A stretch of DNA of 21,415 bases from Piromyces finnis (lineage: Eukaryota; Neocallimastigomycota; Neocallimastigomycetes; Neocallimastigales; Neocallimastigaceae), in contig MCFH01000173.1 in the NCBI GenBank assembly GCA_002104945.1, positions 1 through 21,415 on the forward strand, read 5' to 3'. Positions within the stretch are counted from its first letter, which is position 1. Every line of letters starts with the position of its first letter. The notes below the pieces were generated by a model. The model worked only from the letters and a program-made list of their open reading frames with translations, had not been told where the DNA came from and did no database searches. A program made the translations under genes and the position numbers. Below are positions 1-10,816 of this stretch, one piece after another.

Positions 1-183
1 AAATTTTATCAAATTTATGAAAAGAATGAAACATAATATCGAATTATTTTATTTTTTTATTCGCAATAATGAAATAATAATATATTAATAAATTTAAATA
101 TATATTCATTTAAAACAGTAGTTAAACAAATATAGATGAAATGGGTATAAATCAAAAATAAAGGGTTCATATGCTTACACTCA

Positions 184-777
184 ATGGAAATTGGAAAATA
201 TACTAAAAGAAGAGTAAAGACTTCCGTTTCACCCGAATGGGCAATCGAACGCCAAGAATATGAAAGAGAACGTGCTAATAGTTATTCAGAGGATTTTATA
301 ATAATAGAGATTTTAAATTTAGAGCTCCTGTTGTTAGAAATAATGTAGTTAATTATCCAGATTTTAATAATGGAATGAGTAAGTATTATAACATTTTAAG
401 AGATAATATAAAATTGTTTTTTTTTTCATAGAATTATAAAATTAATAAATTTATAATATTATAGAGAAACAAAGTATTCCAAGACCTGTTAGTACAACAA
501 TTGCAAATCCAAGTAATTAAGAAGAGATATAATGGTAATCCAATTCGTTACTCCGCAATTAACCTGACAAATACAGTCGTATCACTTTACAAAAAATTTT
601 TGATGATGTTTTTTCCATCTAGAAATTACACTTTGGTTCGAAGTCAAATTCGTCATCAGTAGCATATTATAGTCAAAATAATACACCAAATCGTAATAGT
701 GAATTTTAGTACCAAGAAACTACGGTTATACTACCAACGCCTACCCATCAAGAAATTATGAAAGAAGAAATATTTAA
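184..777 (+). CDS. Small hypothetical protein, three exons
   Basis: I do not recognise this protein. The first exon runs from an ATG at 184 (MEIGKYTKRRV) to 378, through SVSPEWAIERQEYERERA and, after one missing T near 297, FRAPVVRNNVVNYPDF. An intron at 379-464 (GTAAGT...TATAG) joins in frame to 465-512 (SIPRPVSTTIANP). A second intron at 513-622 (GTAATT...TCTAG, with a CTGAC branch-like site) joins in frame to an exon starting at 623 (HFGSKSNSSSVAYYSQNN). The tail needs one more frame change near 705 and then reads NYGYTTNAYPSRNYERRNI to a TAA at 775-777; without the change an in-frame TAG stands at 706, and the same frame resumes to a TAA at 788-790. The product would be about 135 residues, rich in Arg, Asn, Tyr and Ser, with no membrane segment. 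Codons upstream of 184 are also open (GFICLHS), so the true start may lie further left. Confidence comes from the two frame-preserving introns, not from homology. Confidence 0.45.
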
Positions 778-2545
778 ATCAACGGATTAATCATAATATA
801 TAAAACAGTAATTAAAAAATGAAAAAATAATCATTTATATATCAATGTTGCGTTTATACATATAATACAGGAAACGAACACTTTAATTCATTCATTATAC
901 TATTATTAATAATCAATTTTTCTACAATAATCATTTATAAAATTTAATCATAACACAGCCTTTTTTAATATAGCTTAAAAAATGTATATATATATATAAT
1001 TCCAATTTTTTAAAACTTTATAAAAAGTAAAAAATAGAATGATATCATTATTAATTTTATAATATAGTATTTATAGTAATTCAAAACGAAAAAAAAAATA
1101 CACACATACACACACACTCATAGAAAAAGGAAATTTAGTTAAAAGGATATATATTTATAGAGATAATAAATAATTAACTATTTATTTTTAATATAATCAT
1201 AAGTTAATTATTTATTAATTTAAGTGATATTCTTTTATCAAATTTCTTAATTGGATTTTCGTTTCTACACTATAGTTTTTATTAATAATTAATTATATCA
1301 TTTTTATAGACAACCCCTTTACAATTCATAAAAAATAATCAAAAAAATGAATTTTAATTTTAAAATCAATAATTATTGATAAAATAATTGGGGTGATTAT
1401 ATTTTTATCCAAATGTGTAAAAAATTATTATACAAAGGTATATTAAACTAAAAAAAAAAAAAAAAAAATACATATATCTAATATCTATAAATTTAATAAT
1501 TGGGAAAAAAAATAAATAAATAAAATATCAAAAGCTTAGACTAGTTAATGTTATCATTAACTATTAGTTTAAAATAAAAGGAAATTTAATTTTAAAAAAT
1601 CTTTTTATTTTAAATTTTTTTTTTTTCCAAATTAATTATAAAAAAATGAAATTTTTTAAAAGAATATCAAAACTATTTTTAAAATTTATCTTTTAAAATA
1701 TATAAATTATAAAGAGAAAAAAAAAATAAAGAAAATTAATATAAATTAAATATTAAAAATAAATATTATACAGTAATAAATAATAATAATATATAAATGA
1801 AATCATAATAATAACAATAAAAAAAAATATATAAAAATAAAAAAATTAAAAAAAATAAAAGTTTTAAAGGATTATACCTTTTTTTTTTTTTTTTTATTTA
1901 TTGATCTTATATTTATAAAAGGTATTTTTCTTTTTTCTTTATTTGTAAAGTATTAATGAATATCTATAAAAAATTCATATAGTTTATAAAAAGGTATATT
2001 TGATGCCTTTAAAAAAAAATTAAATAAAGGTCTTTAAAAAACCTTTTCTGAATTTTTTTTTTTTTTTATTTCAATGAAATGGAGACAAAAATAATGTTTT
2101 AAATTTTAATGGAACAGACGATGCTTCATCCCTTTTTTACTTTTGTAGATAAACTTTAAGGAAAAAATATTAATTTTTTTTTTTTTATGTATTTTAAAAA
2201 GATGTATATTTTATTTTTATTAATTAAAAATAATATTTGATTTAAATAATATATAAAATAAAATGGATATTAGAAAAAATATTAATATATAAAAATTTAA
2301 ATATAATATAAAAAAATAAAATCTAATTACTTTTTTTTTTTTTTAAATTATGTATATTTATAATTATAATTCTGGGGAAAAAAAAAAAAAAAATTTTTTT
2401 TTATATTATTACATCCTAAAATACTATATATATTAATGGAAATAGAGGAATTAAAAACAAATGAAAAATAATATTTTATATAAACTTTTTTATATGACGC
2501 TTATTTTTCTAATACTAAAAAAAAAAAAATTATGGTGGGTGCTTT
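778..2545. other. AT-rich spacer, no convincing gene
   Basis: This stretch is almost entirely A and T with many homopolymers, for example a run of about 18 A near 1451-1468 and T runs near 1879, 2052 and 2332. A short CA/TG dinucleotide tract lies at 1099-1120. An imperfect hairpin lies at 1538-1571. One island of higher complexity at 2080-2160 has a 17-codon open reading (MEQTMLHPFF...), too short to call. The promoter of nothing obvious lies here: the left gene ends into it and the right gene also ends into it. Confidence 0.5.
1099..1120. repeat. CA dinucleotide microsatellite
   Basis: An alternating CA tract interrupted once by a T, lying in spacer DNA 3' of the first gene. It is one of very few C-containing simple repeats in the window. 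No function is suggested. Confidence 0.7.
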
Positions 2546-5500
2546 TTATCCTAATAATTCTGCAGCAGAGGTAGTTATTGCTTCTAATTCTGGCATTGGT
2601 TCTGGTTCTGGAATTATGGATGAAGTGGCTACATTTGAACCAGCATCAATCTTCAACAGCTTCAGCAACAGCTTCTTCTTCAGATGAATAGTTTTTCTAT
2701 GGCAGAATATAATTCATCCTTTATAGAAGATGGTTCTTGTGCATTGGTTTTCATCTTCCCTTTCATCCTTCATAATTTCTGATTCTTCCATCATACCTTC
2801 TTCTTCATAATCATTATCTGTTGTAATACTATCAATATCATGTTTCATCATTCATTTAAACTAGCAAAAATATTAGAGGTAGGGATGGAACGATCTGCTT
2901 CCTCCTTTTTCACTGAATGTGCTCCAGAGGTAAATCCCTTACCAGTTTGCTTTCTCATCCATTGTTTTCTAAACCTGGTGGTTTATTACCTTTATTAAAG
3001 TTAAATTTGTTATTGAAGGAACCAGAACGGCTGGATTGGAAACTACCTGTCTTCTTTTCACCATTTACACCATGCTTATTATAGTGATGGAAACTACCAC
3101 TGTTGGGAAACCCTTTTCTTTCCTTTGGATTATATTTGGTTTGACCTTCTTCACTACCATTGTTTCTCATCTTTGGTGGACGATAAACATTACCACTGTC
3201 ACTATTGTTACGGCTATTATGATAGTGATTGATGATGAATGAGATCATCAATCTTACTCTTTAAGTTTTCAATAGTACGTTCCTTTTCTTGAATTAATTA
3301 CCTTTTGAATTTTAAGTTCATCTTCAAGTGTGGAACAGTGATGATTCTTTTCAATAAGTTGAAGTTTTTAAAATGGTTACTTCTACAGCAATGTGGTGAA
3401 TTGTTGCATTTGTTGAACGACCTTATTAAGAGTAAGTTTAATTGTTGATTTATCATTTTGTAAATGGTTTACTAATACCTTTAATTGATCATTGGATTGT
3501 GGTAGATTGTTGATATCAACACCAGTTGGAGTTAATGGTGGTAATGGAATATTGGCTAAAATGGAATCCATAGCTAAGCTGGTGGCTTGGTATCCATTTA
3601 AGATAGAAGCAGCTGAATTTTGGTGAATTGGTTGGAATATCAAAAACCTGGTGGAGTTGCGGCGGAAAGAAGCATTAGCTATTGAATTGCCATTATTAAT
3701 ACTAGATGGGAATGGAGCAAAGGAGGATGTGGAAACAGTATTTAATAATTTTTCATTGTGTGGCTTGAAAAGATTGAATCTCTTGAGTAATTTCAACACC
3801 ATTGATAAAAACTTCTTCATTAACTAATTCTTGATTAGGTTCAGACATGATTTCAGTACTTTCCTTTTCAACGACTTCTTTAACATCTTCAGATGCAATT
3901 TCTTTAACTTCTTCCTTTGTTATTTGTGCTTCCTTTTCAGTATCATTTTCTTTTGGAATTTCTTCAGTAACATTTTCTTTAGTTGCTTCTTGAATATCCT
4001 CAATTTCTTGCTTTGGTTCTGGTTTTGGTTCTGGTTTTGGTTCTGGTTTTGGTTCTGGTTTTGATTCTGGTTTTGATTCTGGTTTTGGTTCTGGTTTTGG
4101 TTCTGGTTTTGATTCTGGTTTTGGTTCTGGTTTTGATTCTGGTTTTGATTCTGGTTTTGGTTCTTTTTGTTCTGGTTTTGACTCAGACTTTGGTTGTGAT
4201 TGTGGTGATGAAACAACCTTTGGTTTTTTTTCTGACTTTGGTTTTGCCTTTTGATTTTCTTCAAAAGCAGATTTAATAATCTTTTTAATTTTTAATTTAT
4301 TTTCTTCTGGTTTTTTTAATGGGGAAGTTGATTCATTTGGTGGTGTATTGGCTTTTTAACCTTCTTCTCAACTGGTTTATTAACAATATCTGTGAAAAGC
4401 ATTTCTTTTCAACATTTTCAGTTTCTTTCTTTAAAATTTTTTCGGAAGCTTTAATGGAATTCTTTATTAAGTTTTCAGTAATAACAGCTTTAGATGGTAA
4501 TGGAGAAGTCTTTTTTGGTTTTACTTCTTGTTTTGCTTCTTCTTTAACTGGTTCAGGTTTAATTTCAACAACTTGTTTCTCTACCTTTTCTTCAACCTTT
4601 GGTTCCTTTGGTTCTTCAACTGGTGTAGTTGCAACTGCAGCGGCGGCAGCCTTCTTCTTCTTCTTATTGGCCTTTTTTTATTCTTTTTTGATGATGAAAC
4701 CGATATACCTAATTTTTGGAAGGTTAAAGAAGTTTCGGACATACGGCAGGATTCTTCAATAAACATACTATCCAACTTTATACCCATATGAATAAAACCA
4801 GCCATAATTTCATTTTGACTTCTAGTTACAATGTCTTTTCTCTTTTGAACTAAATCATTATACTTTTGATTTCCTTTAATAGAAGTATATCTAGATTGAA
4901 TAAATTGCTTTTTCTTAAGTTCACCTTCTTGTAATAAACATAATAAAACATCGACAATAGAATCTTCCATGGTGCTAATAGAAAAGACACCATTTAATAA
5001 ATCTTTAGAACGATTAGAATTGGATTGATTTTCTGTAGATTTAATTTGCTTCATAAAATCTTTCTTATTAACAGTTTCTAAACGACCAGTAAGATTAATT
5101 GATTTTTTATATTCAGCAATAAGTTCATCATATTGACCCTTCAATTTGGCTCTTGCTTCATCATTATCCTTAAGGAATTTGTCAACAGATTCTTGCCAAT
5201 TATCTTCGATCTTTGAACATTTATCCAATTGGGTTTGACAACATTCTAATATTTCTTGATATTCATTTTTAATTTCATTATTTTCCATAGACTTAGTAAG
5301 ACGTTCTTTTTGAATAGTTAATGAAGTAACAATCTTTTCCTGGATTTCCTTAATTATACTTTTTTGTTCTTCTAAAATTTTTAAAAGAACATCTTCCTTC
5401 CATTTTGATTGTATTCATCTTCATTTTTGAAGAAATCATCAAATGTTTTATCCATGTATTCTAAAATTTCTTCATCTGTTTTACCTTTCATAAAATTATC

Positions 5501-6685
5501 GGCATTCTTCTTCTTTTTACCTTTTTAATATGGGAAGCAACATTATTATTCCAATAATCAGCAAATTTTGGAATAAGTTCACTGTGTGAATCTTTAAATA
5601 TATTAACAGTTTTTCTCTTTAATATTTCAAAATCAATAGCCTTCTTCTTAATATTTTCCCAATAAGATAACATATCATTTGAAAAGGACCAAATCTTTTC
5701 TCCTTCATTTCTATAATAAAAATGTTAATAGTTAAGTGGTCATAATAAATAAATATAATATAAAATATAATGAAAATATTAATTATTAGAAAAAAAAAAA
5801 AGGTAATATAAAAGTCTATTATATTATTAATATAATTTATATGTAATATGAAACTAAATTTCAATTTATCTCCATCCTTAATTAATTATTGATTTTTTTT
5901 AACAAAACTCTTTTAATTTATTTATATACATTATAGTTTATATTTACTTTATTGCTTTATCAAATGTATCCTTAATTTTTTCAATAAGAGAATTAAGGGA
6001 ATTAATTTCTTGGATAATTGAAAATACAGAATTTTTGTTGTAGTTCCAGATAAACTTTTTAATTCTTCAATACCTTCAGAAATTAGAGAAGGTTTTAATA
6101 AATTAAAGTTTTCATTATTAATTTTAAGACTGGCTTTTTCATTTTCAATTTTTTCTAATAATTGTAATAAACTGCCAATTACAGGTTTTTCAGAAGAAAG
6201 AAGGAAATCTTTATAAATTTGATCAATTTCTACAATATCAAGATCTTCAAAAGTTGGTTTTAATAATGATTGCTTCATAAAATCATTAACATATTTATTA
6301 ACATCAGCAATAGGTTTAGATAAATCTATTTCACAAGACTAACACTAACATTTTCAATTTCTTTTAAAAGATAATAATTGTTTTAAATTATTCTCTAATT
6401 GTTTGTTATCTAATTTTGATTTTGTAACAATACTATTTTCGCTATCATTAGTCTTATTAAGGTATTGACGACTTTGAAAAGTGAAATATTTTTGATAAGC
6501 ATAAGTTGTCCAATCTTTTAAATTATCTCCTTTAATTTCATTGACAATTGACCATTAATTCCTTTAGTAACATCTGTCTTTTCAAGTTGAATTTTTGGAA
6601 ATTGTTCTAAACTCTTTAAATAAGTTTCAGATTCTTCTTCAAAATTCTTTGAAAATTCCTTTTTAATTCCAAGCATAGTTGACAT
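2546..6685 (-). CDS. Large coiled-coil, Lys/Glu/Pro-rich protein, unrecognised
   Basis: This gene of about 4.1 kb encodes roughly 1,300 residues and belongs to no family I can name. It starts [11 protein letters not shown] at 6685; an intron at 5947-5711 (GTAAAT...TATAG, phase 2) joins DTFDKAIK to [14 protein letters not shown] in frame. The first half is charged helix with heptad-like Leu/Ile spacing ([33 protein letters not shown]). A Lys/Ala stretch follows near 4650, then a disordered Lys-Pro-Glu region with the 12-base repeat at 4015-4164. After that come a Pro/Asn segment ([17 protein letters not shown]), a second short coiled coil ([18 protein letters not shown]), an Asn/Gly/Ser/Arg-rich stretch and an acidic end ([14 protein letters not shown]) to TAA at 2548-2546. 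About a dozen frame changes are needed, among them near 6540, 6365, 6340, 6038, 5520, 5405, 4670, 4400, 3760, 3370 and 2660. No signal peptide or membrane segment is seen. A ciliary or cytoskeletal coiled-coil role is possible, since gut fungi have flagellate zoospores, but this is speculation. The C-terminal third could be a separate gene, but the frame runs unbroken from the repeat through [13 protein letters not shown], which argues for one protein. Confidence 0.65.
4015..4164 (-). repeat. 12-base coding minisatellite (EPKP/ESKP)
   Basis: Twelve and a half tandem copies of a 12-base unit lie inside the coiled-coil gene. On the plus strand the unit reads GGTTCTGGTTTT, with GATTCTGGTTTT as the only variant. 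On the coding strand it gives the tetrapeptides E-P-K-P or E-S-K-P. Because 12 is a multiple of three, all frames stay open here; the sense frame is set by the flanking readings ([11 protein letters not shown] before it and [15 protein letters not shown] after it). Confidence 0.9.
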
Positions 6686-7261
6686 TTTTAAATTAGAGTC
6701 TATTAAAAAATATATATAATTAAACGTAATTTCCTATTTTATTTATACTTTTATCAACAAAATTGATACTACATAAAATTTTTTCCGTTATATACTTGAT
6801 GATTATTAACGAAATAATATTTTATTTCATTATATCATATTATATTGATTTTAATTATAAAAAAAAATAGTTATTTTATTTATTTTAATTTTTTTAAATA
6901 ATAAATAGTTTTTTTTTTTCTGACCTTTTTTTTTTTTTGATTATTTTATTGACACTTTAAAATAATTAAGATCTTATATTATTTGATATCATACACATAT
7001 TATAATGTAATTAAAATATATTGGTATATTGTATTTAACCAATCATCCTTTGTATATTTATTTTTTGATATATTTTTATGATTACCAATTTAATAAATAA
7101 CAGAAATATATTTAAATTTTTATAATAAAAAGATTAATAATGAAATGAAACATTATCAAATATAAAGAATATCAAATAATAATTATAATATACCTTCTTA
7201 TAATTGAATACTACTTCATATTATGTGAATATATTTACTATAAAAATTATATATTTTTCTT

Positions 7262-8289
7262 TATTTAATAATTATAATTTTTAATATTAAAATAAATGAT
7301 ATAATTATTATTTTCTATATTATTTAATAATTATAATGACTAATTTATTTACAAATAAACTTTTTCTTTAAATACTATTATACTATTTCTTAAATGAGAA
7401 AAGGATTAATAATATTCATTTTAAAAAAAAGGATAAAATATTATATTAGTATTGCTATTTAATCACTTTATAATTAAAAAAAAAAAAAAAGAGTATTTTA
7501 AAATCATTAATATTTTAAATAATTAACAATGCTCAAAAATTAAATTATTATACAAAACTGTATTAAAAAAAATTGTATTAAGGAATTATGCTAAATAGAT
7601 TTTAATTCCAAAATTGTTATAAAAAATGGATAAATACTTATAATCAATATCTTTGATTTATTATTATTTTTTACCTTGCTTCTTTTTTTTTTCTTTTTTA
7701 TTTTAATAAATAATAAAATAATATATAAATTAATAAGAGATAAAAAAAAGAAAGTGTATTAATATCCTTAATATTAAAATTAATTAATCTATTGTTACAC
7801 AATTATTTAAGATCAAATTTTATAAAAAAAAATTATTATGATTATCTCTTTTTTTTTTTAAAATACATAATAATTATATTAAGTTTATTATTACTGTTTT
7901 CGAATTGCTATTTTGACTATTCCTTGATATATTTATTTTAAATAGTAATTGCTTTACATATTCTAATTATTTCACTTAAACCACAGTATAATAAAATACT
8001 AAAATAAAATCATTACACAAAATAAGATACATCCATTTTTAAAAATAAATGTATAATGAGTATATTAAGCTCCATTGAGCTTAATATTAATTTCTTTTTT
8101 TCTTATAAACTTACAAAGAAAAATTCTCATAAAAAAATTACTATCAGCTATGAAATCAAATATATGAATAGATTATACAGATTTTTATATGATACTTTCA
8201 ATAAATAATTAAGAAAATCTATAAAATTATTTAATAATTATAGGTATATTAATTTAAAATCTATAATATAAATATATTTAATAATTATA
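7262..8289. repeat. Four dispersed copies of TATTTAATAATTATA
   Basis: Identical 15-base copies stand at 7262-7276, 7321-7335, 8228-8242 and 8275-8289, in two close pairs (59 and 47 bases apart). Flanks differ, so they are not a simple tandem array. They may be chance in such AT-rich DNA. Confidence 0.5.
8062..8087. repeat. Perfect 11-base inverted repeat, 4-base loop
   Basis: ATATTAAGCTC, loop CATT, GAGCTTAATAT. The stem holds G and C in a region that has almost none. It stands about 520 bases beyond the stop codon of the SPC2-like gene and about 1.4 kb upstream of the coiled-coil gene, so it could be a 3' end or promoter element. No run of T directly follows the stem. Confidence 0.75.
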
Positions 8290-8344
8290 AATAAATAATA
8301 ATAAAATAAATTAATTAATTATTATTATTATTATTTTATTTGTG

Positions 8345-8380
8345 TAAATTAAAGTAATAGTATTATAGTACTTTAATTTA
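8345..8380. repeat. Perfect 12-base inverted repeat, 12-base loop
   Basis: TAAATTAAAGTA, a 12-base loop (ATAGTATTATAG), then TACTTTAATTTA. It lies 224 bases beyond the SPC2-like stop codon on the minus strand, so it could fall in its 3' untranslated region. Confidence 0.7.
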
Positions 8381-8603
8381 TTTATTTTTTTTTTTTATTT
8401 TCTTTATACATTGCTATTTGATTGTATATACTATTACTTATGATTAAATATGAATAACTTTTATATTTTGTTTTTTCCGGTTTTTCTGTTTTCTTTTTTT
8501 ATTTATTTATTTGTTTTTTTTTTTTATTATTATTTATCTTATATTATTTAATAATATGTTGTTAATACATTTATTTAAATCAATTTCTTATTTGATATTT
8601 ATC

Positions 8604-9687
8604 TTAATCCTTCTTGTTAAGTACGGCGTCAATATCTTTAAGGAAGGCACTTGCAACAAAGTTACCTTCTTCATCAAACCAACTACCATATGATTTCATT
8701 AATGACTTTTTAGTAACCTTATTATTTTCATTTAATTCAATGTTAATTTCAACATTATCAGAGTATTTCTTGTTCTTAAAAACTAACAACTATAGTTTTT
8801 TCTATGAATTTTAAACATTTCATAAGTTATATGAAAAATATTAAAAATAATTAATATAATTAATTTATAAGTTTTTTAACAATATTTATTTTCAATTATA
8901 ATGAAAATTATTAATATTAAAATATTATAATTGTTATCTTTGCATGATACAAATTAATTATACATACTACTTTTTCGTCTTGCTTATTACCATTGAAAAT
9001 TTCATCCTTCTTAACAAACTTAACGTAAAGGGTTAAAAGACCGCATAAAATGAAATATCTGTATTAAGAGAATAAAGAAGAATGATAATAGGATATAAAA
9101 CTGAAGAAATAAAAACTAATTTATGTAAACAAAAACGTGTTTTAAAAATAAAAATTCTATTAATAAATATTAGCATTTGTAATAAAAAAAAGGATACAAT
9201 GAAACTGAAACAGCTAAAATTCCTTTGCAATTTTCGAATGGAGTAAGGTATGAATAAAGACTGGCGGCACCAGCAATTATGCTGGCAGTATAACCAAGAA
9301 ATAGATAAACATTACTGTGTTTGAAACTTCAGTATATCCATAGACTTTAGTAAATAACTAAAATTATTCAAGTGGTTTTGTTTATATTTATAAAAATTAT
9401 TTTTTAGAATTTTTATTGTAATTATTTGTTAATAAAATGGTGAGGAAATATGTTTAATGTGTAAATTCAAAATTTATATATTACTTTTCCAACAGCATTT
9501 TCAATTGCATATTGAACATCAACATTGGAGTATTTTTTAATTTTTAAATCCTTAACTGTTTTTCAGTATATAATAATGATATTATTAAATAAATAAGTAC
9601 ATTGGACATGATGTTAATTGCTTTTTATATTTATACTATATTATATATTATACCAGAATTGTAAAAGGCATTTTTCTTTTCTTCCAT
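8604..9687 (-). CDS. SPC2: Signal peptidase complex subunit 2 (SPC2/SPC25 family)
   Basis: This is the likely small non-catalytic subunit of the ER signal peptidase complex, which helps cleave signal peptides at the translocon. Five exons read 9687-9654, 9555-9485, 9357-9198, 9058-8971 and 8789-8604. The introns are 9653-9556, 9484-9358, 9197-9059 and 8970-8790, all GT-AG, with phases that fit. The product is about 180 residues, the size of yeast Spc2. In order it has MEEKKNAFYNSVKDLKI, DVQYAIENAVGK, a first membrane segment (YLFLGYTASIIAGAASLY), the conserved turn TPFENCKG, a second membrane segment (SLYFILCGLLTLYV, formed across the third splice) and a C-terminal domain ending WFDEEGNFVASAFLKDI, as family members do. 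Both ends would face the cytosol. One missing base near 9318 in exon 3 is the only frame change, and its correction makes the splice phases agree. Secreted products such as the surface protein at 17981-19616 would be its substrates. The assignment rests on recalled family pattern. Confidence 0.85.
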
Positions 9688-10816
9688 TTTGTATTATATT
9701 TCCTTATATGAATAATAAATTAAAATAATTATAACAAATATTAATAAATGAAAAAATATATATTGAATTTATTTTATGTATATATGGAATATTATTAATG
9801 GAACGTAATCTTTTGGATTATGTATATTCGAAGTATTCATTATTATTATTATTATATATAAATAATATAATATATTTTTATATTTTATTTATCAACTACT
9901 TTATTCTAATTTATTTTGTTGTTAATATTTACTATTAATTTAAATATTTTGAATTTATTAAATAAAATTGGTTCAATGAATTGAATAAGTAAATATTATA
10001 AATTAGCTTAAAATTTACCTTTTTAAATTATTTTTTTTATAATCTATAAATTTTAAATAATAATTTTTGTTTTTATATTTTATTTTAATTTTCTATAATA
10101 ATTTATTTTTATTTTTTCTACCTTTTTTAAATAAAAAAAATAAAACAATTTTATAATAATAAAAAAAGTAAATAAAAATTGGTTTTATGAATATAATTAT
10201 TTCTTTGGTAGAAAAGCAGTTAAAGTAAATTGTTTTAGTATTTTTATACAAGTCAATCGTTGATTGGTAATAAAATTAGAAATATTTATTTAATTTTAAT
10301 AAATGAAATATTCAAAAAAAAAATTAATTATTTTAATATACAATTTTTTCTTTAAAAAAAAAATGTTTAATCCATTAATAAAAATATATAAATATATATA
10401 ATTTAAAGAAATCTAAATTTGAAATTTTAATTATTAAAAAAAAAATTGAAAATAAAAATTATAGTCTATTGCACTTTATATTTCTTTTAATTATTATTTA
10501 TATTAAAGAAATTTTTATTAAAAATATAATATGTAATTATTAAATTGTTTCCTCTCTCTCTCTTTTTTCATAATAATTGCTAGGAAATAAAGTTTATATG
10601 ATTATTATTGCGGTTAATTCTATATACAATAAGTTTATTAAAAAGTGAATGTATATATACTTTATTATATATGCAAGGATTAATTATATTATTTAGTTAT
10701 TATAAACTAAGTTTTTTGTTATCTGGTATAAAATTAATATTAAAATGAAAAAGTTTTTGCATTTTTTATTTGAAAATGTTACTTTGATATGAAATAATTG
10801 TTGAATATCAAATATC
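9688..10816. other. Divergent promoter region, AT-rich
   Basis: This spacer separates the 5' ends of the SPC2-like gene (minus strand) and the Asn-rich gene (plus strand), so both promoters should lie here. It contains ATT triplet runs near 9840, many A and T tracts, and a short CT tract at 10551-10562. No open reading frame or RNA gene was found. Confidence 0.5.
10551..10562. repeat. Short CT tract
   Basis: A pyrimidine dinucleotide tract (CTCTCTCTCT with flanking C and T) about 255 bases upstream of the ATG at 10817. Such tracts can act as promoter elements, but nothing here proves that. Confidence 0.4.

Larger units (their letters stand above)
6686..8603. other. AT-rich spacer with repeats
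   Basis: No gene was found between the start of the coiled-coil gene and the 3' end of the SPC2-like gene. It should hold the promoter of the coiled-coil gene near its left end and the 3' untranslated region of SPC2 near its right end. It contains four copies of one 15-base AT motif, two perfect inverted repeats described separately, and a run of AAT/ATT triplets at about 8291-8338 that can fold back on itself. Confidence 0.5.

Noticed and set aside
3383-3820. Separate minus-strand gene
   Set aside because: The reading connects by a frame change near 3760 to the frame running down from the repeat region, so it is better treated as the C-terminal part of the large coiled-coil protein.
3920-4264. 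Minus-strand open reading of Gln-Asn repeats
   Set aside because: It is another frame of the 12-base minisatellite. The frame that gives EPKP/ESKP joins naturally to charged sequence on both sides.
3983-4276. Plus-strand open readings of Leu-Val or Phe-Trp repeats
   Set aside because: They are antisense shadows of the same repeat, kept open only because the unit length is a multiple of three.
4319-4791. Plus-strand open frames rich in Phe, Leu and Ser
   Set aside because: They are antisense to the Lys/Glu/Pro-rich coding region of the large minus-strand gene and have the composition expected of its reverse complement.
9033-9230. Minus-strand hydrophobic open frame inside the SPC2-like gene
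   Set aside because: It runs into the third intron. Splicing at GTATCC restores the SLYFILCGLLTLYV segment and the family pattern.
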